NCBI GenBank assembly: GCA_021234155.1
Contig: JAJEKV010000058.1
Location: 631,814-695,813, forward strand
Source: Isoetes taiwanensis
Taxonomy: Eukaryota; Streptophyta; Lycopodiopsida; Isoetales; Isoetaceae
Length of the DNA: 64,000 bases
Direction: 5' to 3'
The first letter of the stretch is position 1. Each line of letters begins with the position of its first letter. The notes beneath the pieces were generated by a model that saw nothing but the letters and a program-made list of their open reading frames with translations, ran no database searches and was not told the origin of the DNA. This document shows positions 1 to 10,355 of this stretch, in pieces. Position numbers and translations under genes: made by a program.

Positions 1-117
1 AACGTGATTCCGAGAGCATTGCCATGTGCTCTTACCTTTGCAAGTTGTGTAAAATCGGTCATATTGGCATATTTGATTGCTATCTGACATTGTGAACTTT
101 GAAAGGATGTTATTTTA

Positions 118-582
118 ATGGTTGAAGTATGTATTGTTATTAAAATAAAACAAAGGGTGGAGATTGGAAAATATTTGATCCAAGGGCTAGGAGCAAAAGC
201 CCTTTTGAATGGAAAAGGCACGAAGGCATTTAGGGAAGTCACGGTTGCGGAGTCTGGGCCGATCAGGGAAGAGAGGAGCGGATATCACGAGAGCGACCAC
301 CGGATCCGGAAGGGCGAGGAATGGATCGGGGAAAGAAGCAAACCCGAGCAGAAGCGTTTAAGGGAAGTGGCCGACCAGATAAGGTACAGACATAGCAGAT
401 TTAGGGAGGCCGACCATTATTCTGTTAGAGAGCAGGAAAAGCAGAAGCATATCAGAGCAGAGCATTCTAGGGAAGATCCGACCACAACAGAGGAGCGGGC
501 GGTCTCTGGAACATGTAGCGTAATCATCTTTGAAGATCTTCCGATACATTTCGGTAGGGTCATTTATTCATGCTCGAGATAA
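118..582 (+). CDS. Unidentified charged open frame
   Basis: This is an open frame of 154 codons with no family I recognise. Apart from a short hydrophobic start it is extremely rich in Arg, Glu, His and Ser, with loosely repeated blocks such as FRE-x-AES/EAD and IRxERSGYHESDH. Such composition is typical of disordered linkers in RNA-binding or retroelement gag-like proteins, but no zinc knuckle or catalytic motif is visible. The base composition (purine-rich, higher GC than the flanks) differs from the AT-rich surroundings, which is the only positive evidence for coding. It could be an exon of a host gene cut by the window edge, or a transposon remnant. Confidence 0.25.
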   Translation: MVEVCIVIKIKQRVEIGKYLIQGLGAKALLNGKGTKAFREVTVAESGPIREERSGYHESDHRIRKGEEWIGERSKPEQKRLREVADQIRYRHSRFREADHYSVREQEKQKHIRAEHSREDPTTTEERAVSGTCSVIIFEDLPIHFGRVIYSCSR

Positions 583-855
583 GTCTATCAAGTATTCTCG
601 CTACTCAATTTTTAAAACTATGAATGTGATTCTTATTGTCAAACTGCCTGTGATTATGTCTTGTTTATGAGATAAGTGCTATGGATATTTGGTGTACTCA
701 GATCTGAAACTATGGAATATAACTCTGGTTCATTATCATATTACTTGTTATGAAATGTCTCCTGTGAATCTTTAAATCCTTATCGCTATATATCTGGATA
801 CCAGGGTTCAATTCCCTGTGTATTGATAATGAATTATCTGCTGGCTATATTGTTC

Positions 856-1308
856 CTACACACACGAAAACCGTTTACACTGCCTCAAGTCTCCATCATT
901 CTTGTCTGCTTTGGCATTCAAAGCAGATAACTCATTCTTCATTCTTGTTATCTCGTTCCTTCCAATCTCAATCATCCTCTCTTCCCTTGCCATAGAGTTC
1001 TTATCTACCTCAATGGTACTAATTATTTTTAGCAGGTTAGTTGTACATTTGTTTAAATTTGTTTCCAACTTACTAACCTCCTCTTCAATCAAAGAAATAT
1101 TGAAACTTAAATTGGAAACAGAAAACTCAGAAGACTGACCTACTTTCCCCTTATATTCAAGTTGAGGTGTTGATATGCCTGAAGCTTGAGGTGTGCTTTG
1201 GCCTGAAGGAACTGTAGCTTTGATCCTTTTCACGTCTTCTTTTTTAACATCAATGTCATCCCTTTTTTTCCTAGACCAAACAATGACTTGTTTCTTGTAG
1301 CATCCCAA
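856..1308 (-). CDS. Coiled-coil frame downstream of CACTA transposase
   Basis: This 150-codon frame on the minus strand has a basic N-terminal part (WSRKKRDDIDVKKEDVKR), a Ser/Thr/Pro/Gln linker, and a long heptad-like region from about residue 65 to 135 (LIEEEVSKLETNLNKC, then EERMIEIGRNEITRMKNEL). It lies just 3' of the TNP2 relic on the same strand. CACTA elements usually carry a second, less conserved product, so it may be the remnant of that one. No DNA-binding or catalytic motif is visible. It could equally be an unrelated host coiled-coil exon. Confidence 0.3.
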   Translation of the reverse strand: MGCYKKQVIVWSRKKRDDIDVKKEDVKRIKATVPSGQSTPQASGISTPQLEYKGKVGQSSEFSVSNLSFNISLIEEEVSKLETNLNKCTTNLLKIISTIEVDKNSMAREERMIEIGRNEITRMKNELSALNAKADKNDGDLRQCKRFSCV

Positions 1309-1722
1309 TCAATCCGATGAGCCTCAGGGTTTTGCTCTCCCGACTACAATTTTGCCATGCAAATGCAAATGCTACCAGCTTCCTCAGCTCATTATTTAGG
1401 ACACTCCATCGCCATACAGGAAATCAATCAACTCGTCCAATTTTTTCTTCAAATGAGGACGGACAAAGTACATTTTGATTTTGCCTTTTTCTAATGGCTA
1501 CGACCAAACACTATTCTAATCATCTGCAGTGATATTGTTCTCCAGCCATTTCAGCTTTTGCTGCATGATGATTCCTTCACCAGTCATGAGAAATAAAAAT
1601 ATTATAAAAAAAAGTAGCGAGAAACAAGGAAGACGGAGCAAGCGCTGGGAAGAGGAAGCTTCAATTTGCAAAATGCAGGAATCAAAGTGCAATCGAAGTG
1701 CAATCTGGTCAGTACAATTCAT

Positions 1723-2900
1723 TTATCTACTTGGGCACGAATAATTACATGTCTGACACTCAAAATCATTGTTGCCGAAAAGGCATGCGAAAATAAAAAA
1801 GGTGTGTCGAGCACTGCCTAACGTGCTTTCTCCGCTTCCGCTTGTCGTGCTTTTTTGTACCCCGATATCTAACTTACACTCTACCATTAAATGGCTAGTC
1901 TTCATGAGTAACCACGGTGGTAAATTATAGTTGATTAACACCACTAGCCAAGTTGACCACACGGCCGACTGACATCCATAAGGATTAACGCCATCTGTTG
2001 CCAACCCTAATCTGAGATTTCGTGGCTCCCTTTCATGTTTCATCAATATTCTTCCATTGCTTGCAGTCACTAACCACTCGAAGTACATTGTCACTTGACG
2101 CATCAGCGGCACACCAACCCATGAGCGATGCTAGAGATTCACATCGAAACAATAGCTTTATGCGGGGGATCAACGGAAAGTAGCAAACCACCTTTATGGG
2201 GTGGTCTGTTCTTGATATTTGCGTTGTACCTAGAGGGATCACATTTAGGGCACATTTCTGTTAGTTGTCATTTGGATAATATACCATGCCATCATTTGGA
2301 TAAGCATGAAACAATATACCATGCCATCATTTGGATAAGCATGAAACTTATGATAGCCTAAACTAGTAGCTTCCGATATATTTTTTATTTCATCGCAGCT
2401 CTTGGGCATAGTGCTCCCTCGTGGGTGTATTTTCTCTTGCCATAACCTGCATAAGGTCATCTCTTACGTATACATTCAACTACAAATTTAATCAGTCGAG
2501 CGATTGCAATTGTACTTACTCTAACAAAGCCGTAACACTGGGATTGCTCCATTTGAATTTGGCTTGAAGTTTTAGTATCAATAAAGATGTCACCTATCTA
2601 GATACACTTGCCCCTAAAAATAATACTTTATGCGCCTCCTTCAATAAAGCATGATCTTCATGACCATCGCTAGGAGTATTCATGTCGGCTATGGGTTCCT
2701 CAACTTCCATGTGGTCGTCCACAGTGGCATTGACGCCATCTTCATCGTTGTTCATCGTTGTACTCTTCATTATGTGTTATGCCAATGTTTGTACCATATT
2801 GCTCGATATATTCTAATTCTACTATCCGCAATTACTATTGATGTCGCTATTTCAATAGGCTTGGATGTAGTCTCATATCCACTTGCCTATCCTGATTGCC
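1723..2900 (-). pseudogene. CACTA (En/Spm) TNP2-like transposase relic
   Basis: Read on the minus strand, several frames join into the Transposase_21 (TNP2) core of plant CACTA elements. From upstream to downstream they show an acidic N-terminal segment (near 2,640-2,780), a LGYHKFHAYPND segment corresponding to the family motif LxYxKIxACxND (near 2,320-2,360), the CPKC-like site, then KVVCYFPLIPRIKLLF with WCAAD and DSxxW-like blocks (2,060-2,200). The last block reads RNLRLGLATDGVNPYG, followed by NLPPWLLMKTSH (1,880-2,040), which matches the family's RLGLxxDGxNPF and NLPPWxCMK signatures. At least two frameshifts and a short tandem duplication (2,270-2,345) break it. The enzyme would cut and paste elements with CACTA termini. 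No flanking TIR was found. Confidence 0.8.
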
Positions 2901-3124
2901 AGATTAAATGAAATGTATACGTGATTGATACATGCATTGAGAGCCCTGTTTGTTGAATTATAAGCATTCAGTAACAAACAAAATATAATATTTTGTGTCA
3001 TAAGCAAGCCACATATTGAAGATAAATGTGTATATAATTTCATTCTGCAAAATAATATTTTACACATGGTAAGCATTCCCACAAAGCTCAGACACAATTT
3101 ATATTGATAACGTGAGTACATCAT

Positions 3125-3421
3125 CAAAGGACCTCCGGTATTGGTCTACCGTACTCATATTGAATGAACAATTTATCACCAACACGCAGACTTTTTATAG
3201 CATAAACCATGATCATCTCCCATCAATTTTACGCCTAATTTTTTAGCTTTGTTTGCCCCGACAAATTCACAATTGCTAGCTTCAGGATTCTCGATAAAGC
3301 TATTAATAAAAGCAGCAAGGTTACCATGCAATTGAGGATGACCATCAATGTATGTGAAGCCCGCGTAGTCAGTGGGCTTGGCCATTGTTCGTGCATTGGA
3401 ATTTAGGCCATAGATGAGCAT
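3125..3421 (-). pseudogene. SET-domain-like fragment
   Basis: The minus-strand frame contains HGNLAAFINSF followed by NCEFV, resembling the GNxARFINHSCxPNC core of SET-domain lysine methyltransferases. After one frameshift near 3,195 the same strand continues AIKSLRVGDKLFIQYEYG and a stop. That matches the C-terminal IxxGEELFxDYG segment which completes the SET active site. The Asn-His-Ser-Cys core is altered (INSF), so activity is unlikely. It sits upstream of the CACTA transposase relic on the same strand, either as captured host sequence or as an independent gene fragment. The assignment rests on two short motifs in the right order and spacing. Confidence 0.45.
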
Positions 3422-3880
3422 GCGCTACTGGTGCTTACTCAATTTATGCCATTATATTCAGGACCTGCATAAGGCATCAAAGGAACAGACATACCGATGA
3501 ATTCGCACATGGCTAGCTATACATCGCACTCACTCGCATCCGGACAAGAGAAGATGTACTCATCCTACTCTCACCAGAGAGCACTATGAAGCGCACTAAA
3601 AATGTCGTTTACAAAAAGTTGCTATATTGATAAGTTATGTTTTTCTCAATCTTTTTTCTATCAGGTTATGCAAGAAAATGATAAACAGTTGGGCTTTAAA
3701 TAAGGTACATCCTCACCACCTTTCACAGGTATCACAATCATCTTTACTTCAATATTTATCTATAAAATAAGGTACATCATCTCCACCTTTTGTAGATCTA
3801 TTATCTGGCCATATGATACATGACTTGATGTTTGATTACGACGAGATTCCCCTCATTCATGTTTTATGAAAGTAAAGATT
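3422..3880. other. No gene seen
   Basis: AT-rich sequence with no supported coding signal; it contains short repeated 'aaggtacatc' stretches near 3,700-3,780. Confidence 0.5.
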
Positions 3881-4265
3881 AAAATCCATCCATCGCAATG
3901 ATGGCCTAGTGGTAAATCCATTGGTTATGGGTGGCCCCCAGCCAGGATCAAAACCCACTGACTAGCATTGGGTGGTATAAAAAATAAAAAATAAAGAGAA
4001 AAAAGAGAAACAAAAAATAAAATATCCATCACGTTCGGAGCCTAGTGGTCAGGCCATTGGTAATGGGCAACCCCCACCTAGCCTCAAAACCCACTGGCTA
4101 CCATTGGGTGGTGAAAAAAAAAACACGTTTTATGAAAGTAAGAAATTAAAATCCATCCATCGAGGTGATGGTCTAATGGTAAATCCATTGGTTATGGGTG
4201 GCCCCCGGCCAGGATCAAAACCCACTGACTAGCATCGGATGATAAAACATAATAATAAAATAAAT
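3870..4265 (+). repeat. Three tandem tRNA-derived SINE heads
   Basis: Three related units start near 3,885, 4,025 and 4,151. Each carries a pol III A-box-like element (TGGCCTAGTGG at 3,902-3,912; GAGCCTAGTGG near 4,038; TGGTCTAATGG at 4,169-4,179). About 33 bp downstream follows a B-box-like element (GGATCAAAACC at 3,945-3,955 and 4,212-4,222; a variant near 4,080). This is the layout of a tRNA-derived SINE head. The units end in A-rich tails of different composition. Units 1 and 3 share the upstream stretch TTTTATGAAAGTA and ATTAAAATCCATCCATCG, so either a whole unit was duplicated or the sequence was part of the element. The units are too degenerate to fold as tRNA genes. Confidence 0.7.
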
Positions 4266-4756
4266 ATACCACGATATAACCCTCACTTGGAGGATGCTGA
4301 GGATAACATTTCCTGCTTCGTAAATGGGCCAAGTGAGAAAGATCTATATGAAATTGTGCAAACGAAGAATGATTGAAATTTCTACGAGTTTTCGTATCAA
4401 TTGATTGCTATTTCGTATCAATTGAGGGCTTTGTTGACCTTAAATTTGTATCGGCTGTTATTTAATTTAGATCTGCACTGAATGTTATATAATATTTTGC
4501 ATGATTTGCCATGTGCCAAGTTATAATGATGTCATTGATGCATCTCCCTGTTTTGCTCTTGAACATGAAATAAATCTGAGAATGGGACTTAGTGGGGCAA
4601 CGAATGATTTTTAAATTTAAGATATTAATATATAAATTGCTATATTTTGTCTGATTCATCTTACTACATAAACTACGATGCTATTATTAATGACCTCTGA
4701 GATTGGCCCCAGTAGTGCAGATTTGCCATGAAGATCATTGATGATATGTTGAGCAA
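4266..4756. other. No gene seen
   Basis: AT-rich sequence with a short direct repeat of 'tttcgtatcaattga' near 4,390-4,425. No coding or structural signal was recognised. Confidence 0.5.
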
Positions 4757-6990
4757 TTGGTCACGTGTTCCGTGGTTTGCCACTTCACTGGCCTTTTCTT
4801 GGATCTGAAGCGCGTGAGATCTTGGCTGTCTGGGCACCTTCACAAGCTAGAGTTTCCTGCTTATCAATCTATCAAGCCTTTGGCAAAAGATCAACGTTGC
4901 TTTTTTTTTTTTTTTATGTTTGAATCTCCTGAACCTGCTGCTCAACTCATAAAATGAGGTGTTGATCCTCTTTGGAAACACTTATTGCTCTATCAGTAGT
5001 ATGTTCCTGGATCCTTTCCAGCTAAGTTAGATGCCTTACATGCCCTATTCTAGTTTACTATTGAATATTTCCCTCTAGAGCTACAGGATTTTAAGTTCAT
5101 TTCTGCTATTGCTAATGAGATTGGACTCCATTTGCAACATTCCATAACCAATGGCATCACTAAGATTTGTGTTGCAAGGCCCATTCATCGTGATTTATCT
5201 TAAACAATTGTTGTCCATAACGGACCCATGTTCTTCCATTTAAGCTGCCCTTGTTGAATGGTCCTGGGCTAACCCTCATGTTTCCTAAAGCCTTCCTTTT
5301 TGCTCGATATCGCAAGGTTCACAAGCAGGGTCTTCCATCTCCTCCTCTGGCACTCCATGTTCCTAGATCAGCTCCCACCTCAATGGATGTCCCTAAAACC
5401 CTGTGACTGCCCCCTTTCCTCTTCCAATTGCAGCTCCCTCACCTCAATCTCTGGATGCATCTTCCTCGTCTTAGTCTCTAAATCACCAAATATTAAGACT
5501 GGCTAAGATTCAGAGATCGCAAGAGCAAATTGAAGAGGCTCGTGGACAGTACATGGACATTGATCCGCATGGCACCCACCCACCACCAAAACGTCCATCG
5601 GCTCTTTGTCAACCACGAAAATCAGCTAAGAGATCTAATTCCTCTGCATCCCAGACCTCAGTTCCTGCTTTATGTAGCTCTGCTCCTCCCATTGCATCCC
5701 ACTGTGGTCGCTTTGATATGCTCCACTACGCTGATTTGGTTGACGAGGTTATTGACATGCCAGATGCCCCTCAAATTTCCCTTGAGACACTATCTGAATT
5801 GATCCCATCACAAGGTCAATATGGTTAGTTTCATGGAATGTTCTGGGGGTAGCCTCTTCCCCTCTCAAGCAAAGTCGTACTTCCTTCTACTTATCTAGAT
5901 TGGGTGCTCAGTTTGTATGTCTCTGAGAGCACAAGTGTCGCAAGGGAGACGTATTAAATCTTGCTAATATGATTGATCGATGGTTCAATGTCCTTATTGC
6001 AGCGGCTGATTCTGCTAGTACGGAGGCAGTAATAGCATGGATTCCTTCCTTGCCAGTCATCTTTACTCAGGCTTATCGTTTTGGTCGTTGGACCTTAATT
6101 ATGTGGCAGTAACATGGGGTTAAGTATGGTCTAATTAATGTTTATGCCCACAACAGGCCCCATCAGCGAGCTTCATTGTGGGCCTCCTTGCGAGAAAAGG
6201 TGCTCAGTTTGAGCCACGACATTTCATGGCTTCTCGTTGGAGATCTTAATATGGTGGAAGTGAAGTCCGATCGGTTGGGGACTACCTCTATAGTGGTGTC
6301 TCGTTTTGAATGCCAGCAGTGGCTCCATCTACTATGATTACAACCTCTTAGAGATTGATGTTGAAGGTGCCTTTACTTGGTACAATGGTGAAGTTATGCC
6401 ACCCGCGTGCATAAAGTAGCTGGAAAACCTCTAGTATAGGTGTTTCTGATAAACAAATTTGACCTCTTTCTCTATGGTTTTATAACTAGAATAATATCCC
6501 AAAGATCCTATGACCCCTAGTATACATATGAAAAAGGGTAAAAAATCGTCCCTCCCGTTAATGCACGTGGTTTTGATAGCTTCCACAGGGGGATGCCCTT
6601 TGCCCCATCATCTCGGATGAGCAGCACGTATCAATAGAGGCGTGATCTTTATGCTTGGCAGTCTTTGAACTGGAAAGAGGCAAATGCCCAGGTTTGAATG
6701 GTTTGCCAATTGTGTTCTTCCAGGAGTCTTGGGAATAGCAGAAGCCAGATGTGTATGATGCTTCCTATGACTTCCGGCGATCCTCTGCTTTGAATAGAAT
6801 TCTGAACACAGCTCGTTCCCAAGGTCAAAGATCCTCAGACTATTTCAAGCTGGCTTTTGTAGAGCAGGTGAACAACATCTTGGCAGAGTCCATCTCGACA
6901 ACCCAATCAGACTTTCTTCCAAAACTGCCATTGTTGCCTATCAATATCTGCCATATGGCGCACCAAAAAAGTTTATCTTTAAATTAAAAC
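4757..6990 (+). pseudogene. Decayed LINE (L1-type): ORF1, endonuclease, RT start
   Basis: Joined frames read as a plant L1-type LINE. ORF1 (about 4,840-5,825) has the DUF4283-like pattern MFESPEPAAQLIK, GVDPLWKHLLLYQ, FPLELQDF, IANEIGLHL and a Pro/Ser-rich tail. ORF2 begins near 5,825 with a decayed APE-type endonuclease: VSWNV at its start, FVCLQEHKC (catalytic Glu region) near 5,910, and LLVGDLNMVE (DxN) near 6,235. An FTWYNG motif follows near 6,365. Near 6,690 a CPGLNGLPIVFF stretch marks the start of the reverse transcriptase, after which homology fades. Many stops and frameshifts make it non-functional. In ORF1 the stops sit at Trp and Gln positions. The element would have moved by target-primed reverse transcription. 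Confidence 0.75.
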
Positions 6991-8120
6991 TGACTTAAAA
7001 CTATTATGAGAATTTCACAATTTACAAACTTTTATCTACACATATATAATCGAGACACACCAAGATTCGATTCCCAGATTCCTGGGTGGGGGAAAAAATA
7101 GGGAGGAATTTTTTTTGGAGAAAAATAGCAGAGGAAGCCACGTTTTTATCCTTATCCGCTTCTCTGCTTCAACATGCGTTCAAGCGTGGTCGGATCTGCG
7201 GTTTCAAGCCCCAGGTGGCAAAATCGATGAACAAAGATTCACCGACATAGCGGTCCCAGACCGCTTGTTTGCCTATATAAGCCAAATGTTGCGGGAAGAT
7301 GTTTTCCAAAGCCGAAGTATTCCGGATAGTAGCGGGTAACATTTAGTCGGTTGATCTTTTTTCACCCATTTTATTCCGCCCTTGCGAGCCCCCTCATCAT
7401 ACCAAATCGTCCCCTGTTAGGCTTAGTTACGGCAAAAAAGAAAGGGCAGCCATTGGTGTTAATTTGTTGCTTTGCACGGACACAAAAGAAGTCTGAAAAA
7501 GATATTTCATGCAATTGCACAAGGCAAAGATGTCTTCTTTATGGTCACCAATATTTTCTGCTTTTAATAGGTAAGATCTTGCCTTGGCCATGAACAAGCA
7601 CTTGCAATCTGCCTCTGTCAAAATTCCTTGGTTGATGAAGTTCAAATGTGTGCACTTTTGAACTTGTGGTATGCCACAAATTTAATTTCCCTTATTGTGA
7701 ATTCTTCAGATGGGACATGGGAGTATTGATTCTTAGATCAAACCCGTTTCGTGGTTTTTCACATTTATATAAGATTTATAATGCTGGACTATTTTGATTC
7801 TTAGGTCAAACCCGTCCTGTCATATTTTCTAACAGAAAAACTAAGTGGTCCTTGATAATAGTATGAAGTTTCTAGCTGAAGTTTCTAGCTGGTATTAACA
7901 ATGGTTATAGATTTGCGCAGTTGCAGTATGAAAATACATAGTTAAGGAACATATAGTCTAATATATAAAATAACAGTTGTTTATTGGAAATGCATGTTGG
8001 TTTTAGGATTCTTTTCTTCTGAGGCAGCATTCAGGTCTGCCCAAAGACATTTCTTAATTCAAAGTGCAGAGCGACCATGTCTTTTCTGTTGGGTTCATCC
8101 ACATGCTCTTGAGCAAATGG
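6991..8120. other. No gene seen
   Basis: AT-rich sequence with several short frames but no recognisable family. A short direct repeat ('gaagtttctagct') lies near 7,865-7,890. Confidence 0.45.
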
Positions 8121-8149
8121 GCCTGATTATCGGTTCATTAATTTTCATT

Positions 8150-8313
8150 GCAATGCAGCTAGAGAATTATGCTAAAAGTGAAGAAGCCAAAATTGAAGAA
8201 TTCATTATTAAGTCTGTGGCAGACTCTGGTGCAAAGGTTGTGGTAAGTGGAGGTGTGTTTGGGAACTGGCTCAACACTTTTGTGATCGTTACAAGTAAGA
8301 TTACATGCGAAGA
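8150..8313 (+). pseudogene. CCT8 (TCP-1 theta) exon relic
   Basis: The frame from about 8,153 reads QLENYAKSEEAKIEEF followed by SVADSGAKVVVSGG. This is the hallmark of the theta subunit of the cytosolic chaperonin TRiC/CCT, around the ADSGAKVVVSGG nucleotide-domain motif. After GG the reading frame shifts by one base: the neighbouring frame continues WELAQHFCDRYK, matching the family's GEMALHFCERYK. The segment ends at a good donor (AA/GTAAGA near 8,312). No following CCT8 exon is visible in the next 1.5 kb. It is therefore an exon fragment with an indel, best read as a captured or degraded gene piece rather than a working chaperonin gene. Confidence 0.7.
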
Positions 8314-9400
8314 TAAAAAATCTTGTTTTTTCTTATTTTATTGGCTCTTTCATATACTATGTCATTTTTTTTTTTAGTTCCGGTGCATTTGCCTATTGAG
8401 ATCATTTTCTGATGGCATTTTCGAACGGGCTTATGGTCTAGCTTCATCCCCATGACTTATTTTTTTATCGATTCTGTTGCACATACAAAGATTTATGTTG
8501 AGCATGTAAGGTATTAAGTATACTAGATGTTAAGTATATTAGATCATTTTTCTCCGGTCCGCAACCTTTTGCAGCAATTACGAGTTTTGTTGAAGCTTGG
8601 GTTCATGAAAATGTTACTCATGTTGTAGACGACTAAATATCAAGTAATAACTGCTTGATATTTCCCTTTATCTTCTTTAGAATGCTTAAATCTGCCTGCC
8701 TGAGCTAGAATGCTTAAGTTCTTCTAAAATGCCATAAAGTTGCTTACTATTTTATGATAGTAAAATATGGATGTTTCTCTGTTTGCTTGAAGGCGGCTCT
8801 TGCACAGCTATTACTACATGAAATATATTGCCGAATATACATTTAAAGAACTGTTTGTACATGAAATTGATTATTGATGCATCCATTTAAGATGGAACAT
8901 TGTATTTCTGTGATAATTTCATCCTGATCTATATTTTTAGGGTGCAAATGACAAGCAAGAGCATCTAGCATTGTGATTAGAGTTTCAGTACTCTACGTGT
9001 CATTATAGCAGCCAGGGCAGTTTAGGCCAAAAAAAAAAAGGGTATGTTATTTAGTTTGCGTGTTTTTTGCAGAGTACTGACAAAAACAAATCTTAGTCTT
9101 GGTTTTTTGCATTTTGTGCGTAATTCTGGTTTTCTCCTTACTCGCATCCCCTTTCATTCACTGAGTATTTCTAGTCTTCTTAGTGCATTCTGATCTAGCA
9201 CATTTTCAAGTTGCCGCATTTGGTTGAACATGCACTCTAATTATGCTTTCGAAGAAATCATATGTAGGGCTGGTCCTATTATATGTTGCTAGTTGCCTTA
9301 TATAATTTATTGACCTGCAATAATTAGTTAAGATTGAGGAACAAATTCTACAGCCTTATCATCTTTTGCCATACTTTGACACTTGCAATTTCCTGTTTTT
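8314..9400. other. No gene seen
   Basis: AT-rich DNA between the CCT8 fragment and the tandem duplications. No further CCT8 exons or other coding families were recognised. Confidence 0.5.
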
Positions 9401-9410
9401 GCTGATTGTC

Positions 9411-9502
9411 TCGAGCATACTATCTTGTGTGTTATTGAAGAGGAGAAGAAAAGATTTGGGGCATACTATCTTGTGTGTTATTGAAGAGGAGAAGAAAAGA
9501 TC
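9411..9502 (+). repeat. 46-bp tandem duplication
   Basis: Two adjacent copies start with 'gcatactatcttgtgtgtta' and continue through 'gaagaggagaagaaaagat', nearly identical. The unit is not a multiple of three and no gene is evident. Confidence 0.85.
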
Positions 9503-9649
9503 TGGACGGACTACTGGATGTAATTATATTGAAACTTGGTTAATAATAATATTGGCTGATTTTTTCACTGACGTCGTCTGAATTAATCGATAATAGTTTC
9601 TTCTAGGATTTTCAAATATCTGTGCAAGGGTCCTTTACCCCATTGGTCC

Positions 9650-9842
9650 AAAAATAAGCATTTTCTTTAAACTACATGAACAAAATCATTTTATTCATTT
9701 TTCAATTTCCAATTGATGGTTGGTTTGTAATATTTTGTATGTTGTAAAAATAAGCATTTTCCTTAAACTGCATGAGCAAAGTCATTTTATTCATTTTTGA
9801 ATTTCCAATTGATGGACAGTTTGTAATATTTTGTATGGTTGG
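9650..9842 (+). repeat. About 95-bp tandem duplication
   Basis: Two adjacent copies begin with 'aaaataagcattttc' and end with 'tttgtaatattttgtatg'. They differ by a handful of substitutions, so the duplication is somewhat older than the 46-bp one just upstream. Confidence 0.85.
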
Positions 9843-10003
9843 GAATATCGATACTTCAAAACGCCTTTTGAAAGTTTATTAGAGCTGTTTTTTTCTCTCC
9901 CAATTGCATTTCCAGGAGGGGGATTTGCGTGATTAAAGCTTTTTTTCCTCTCTCGCAAATATTGGACGTTAGTAGCGAATCTAAGTGCACATGTTGGAGC
10001 TAA

Positions 10004-10048
10004 AGAAATGTTCGCGGCGGCCTTGGCCGCCGCGATAAATTTCTTGTA
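10004..10048. repeat. 45-bp GC-rich hairpin element, copy 1
   Basis: A 45-bp unit beginning AGAAATG and ending TTTCTTGTA. Its centre has arms CGCGGCGGCC and GGCCGCCGCG around TT, a near-perfect hairpin inside AT-rich DNA. The outer parts (AGAAAT / ATTTCT) are also complementary. Two identical copies occur at 23,859-23,903 and 28,028-28,072. The structure suggests a very small fold-back MITE. TA dinucleotides flank the copy near both ends. Confidence 0.85.
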
Positions 10049-10355
10049 CTTTTAAAAATACTTTACGAAAATTTTTAGGTAAGTCCAAATTAAATGTGTC
10101 ATCATCTTTCTTTCTTGTTGTAGCTTTAGGTAAACGTACATTTATCCAATACCATAAATGCTTCGTTGGATTTGCAGACCTTGCAGATTAAGAGGAGAAA
10201 ATGTTACAGAAAAATGTCCATAAAGCTGATAAAGAGGTAAGGAAGTTGTTCCAAGTCTGCCATGCGCGCACCATGATTCTAATATGCAATGAGGAGGGAA
10301 ATGAACGGAGGTAGTATATCGAGCACCCCTAAACTAGTAAGTTAACCTTAACCAA

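Noticed and set aside
797-830. B-box-like GGGTTCAATTCCC suggesting a tRNA or SINE
   Set aside because: No A box at a suitable distance upstream and no cloverleaf; left uncalled.
3895-4226. Functional tRNA genes
   Set aside because: A and B boxes are present but acceptor and anticodon stems do not form, and A-rich tails follow; SINE heads fit better.
7994-8150. N-terminal half of the 127-codon frame leading into the CCT8 fragment
   Set aside because: It has no chaperonin similarity; only the part after about 8,150 matches, so the upstream sequence is probably intron or flank.
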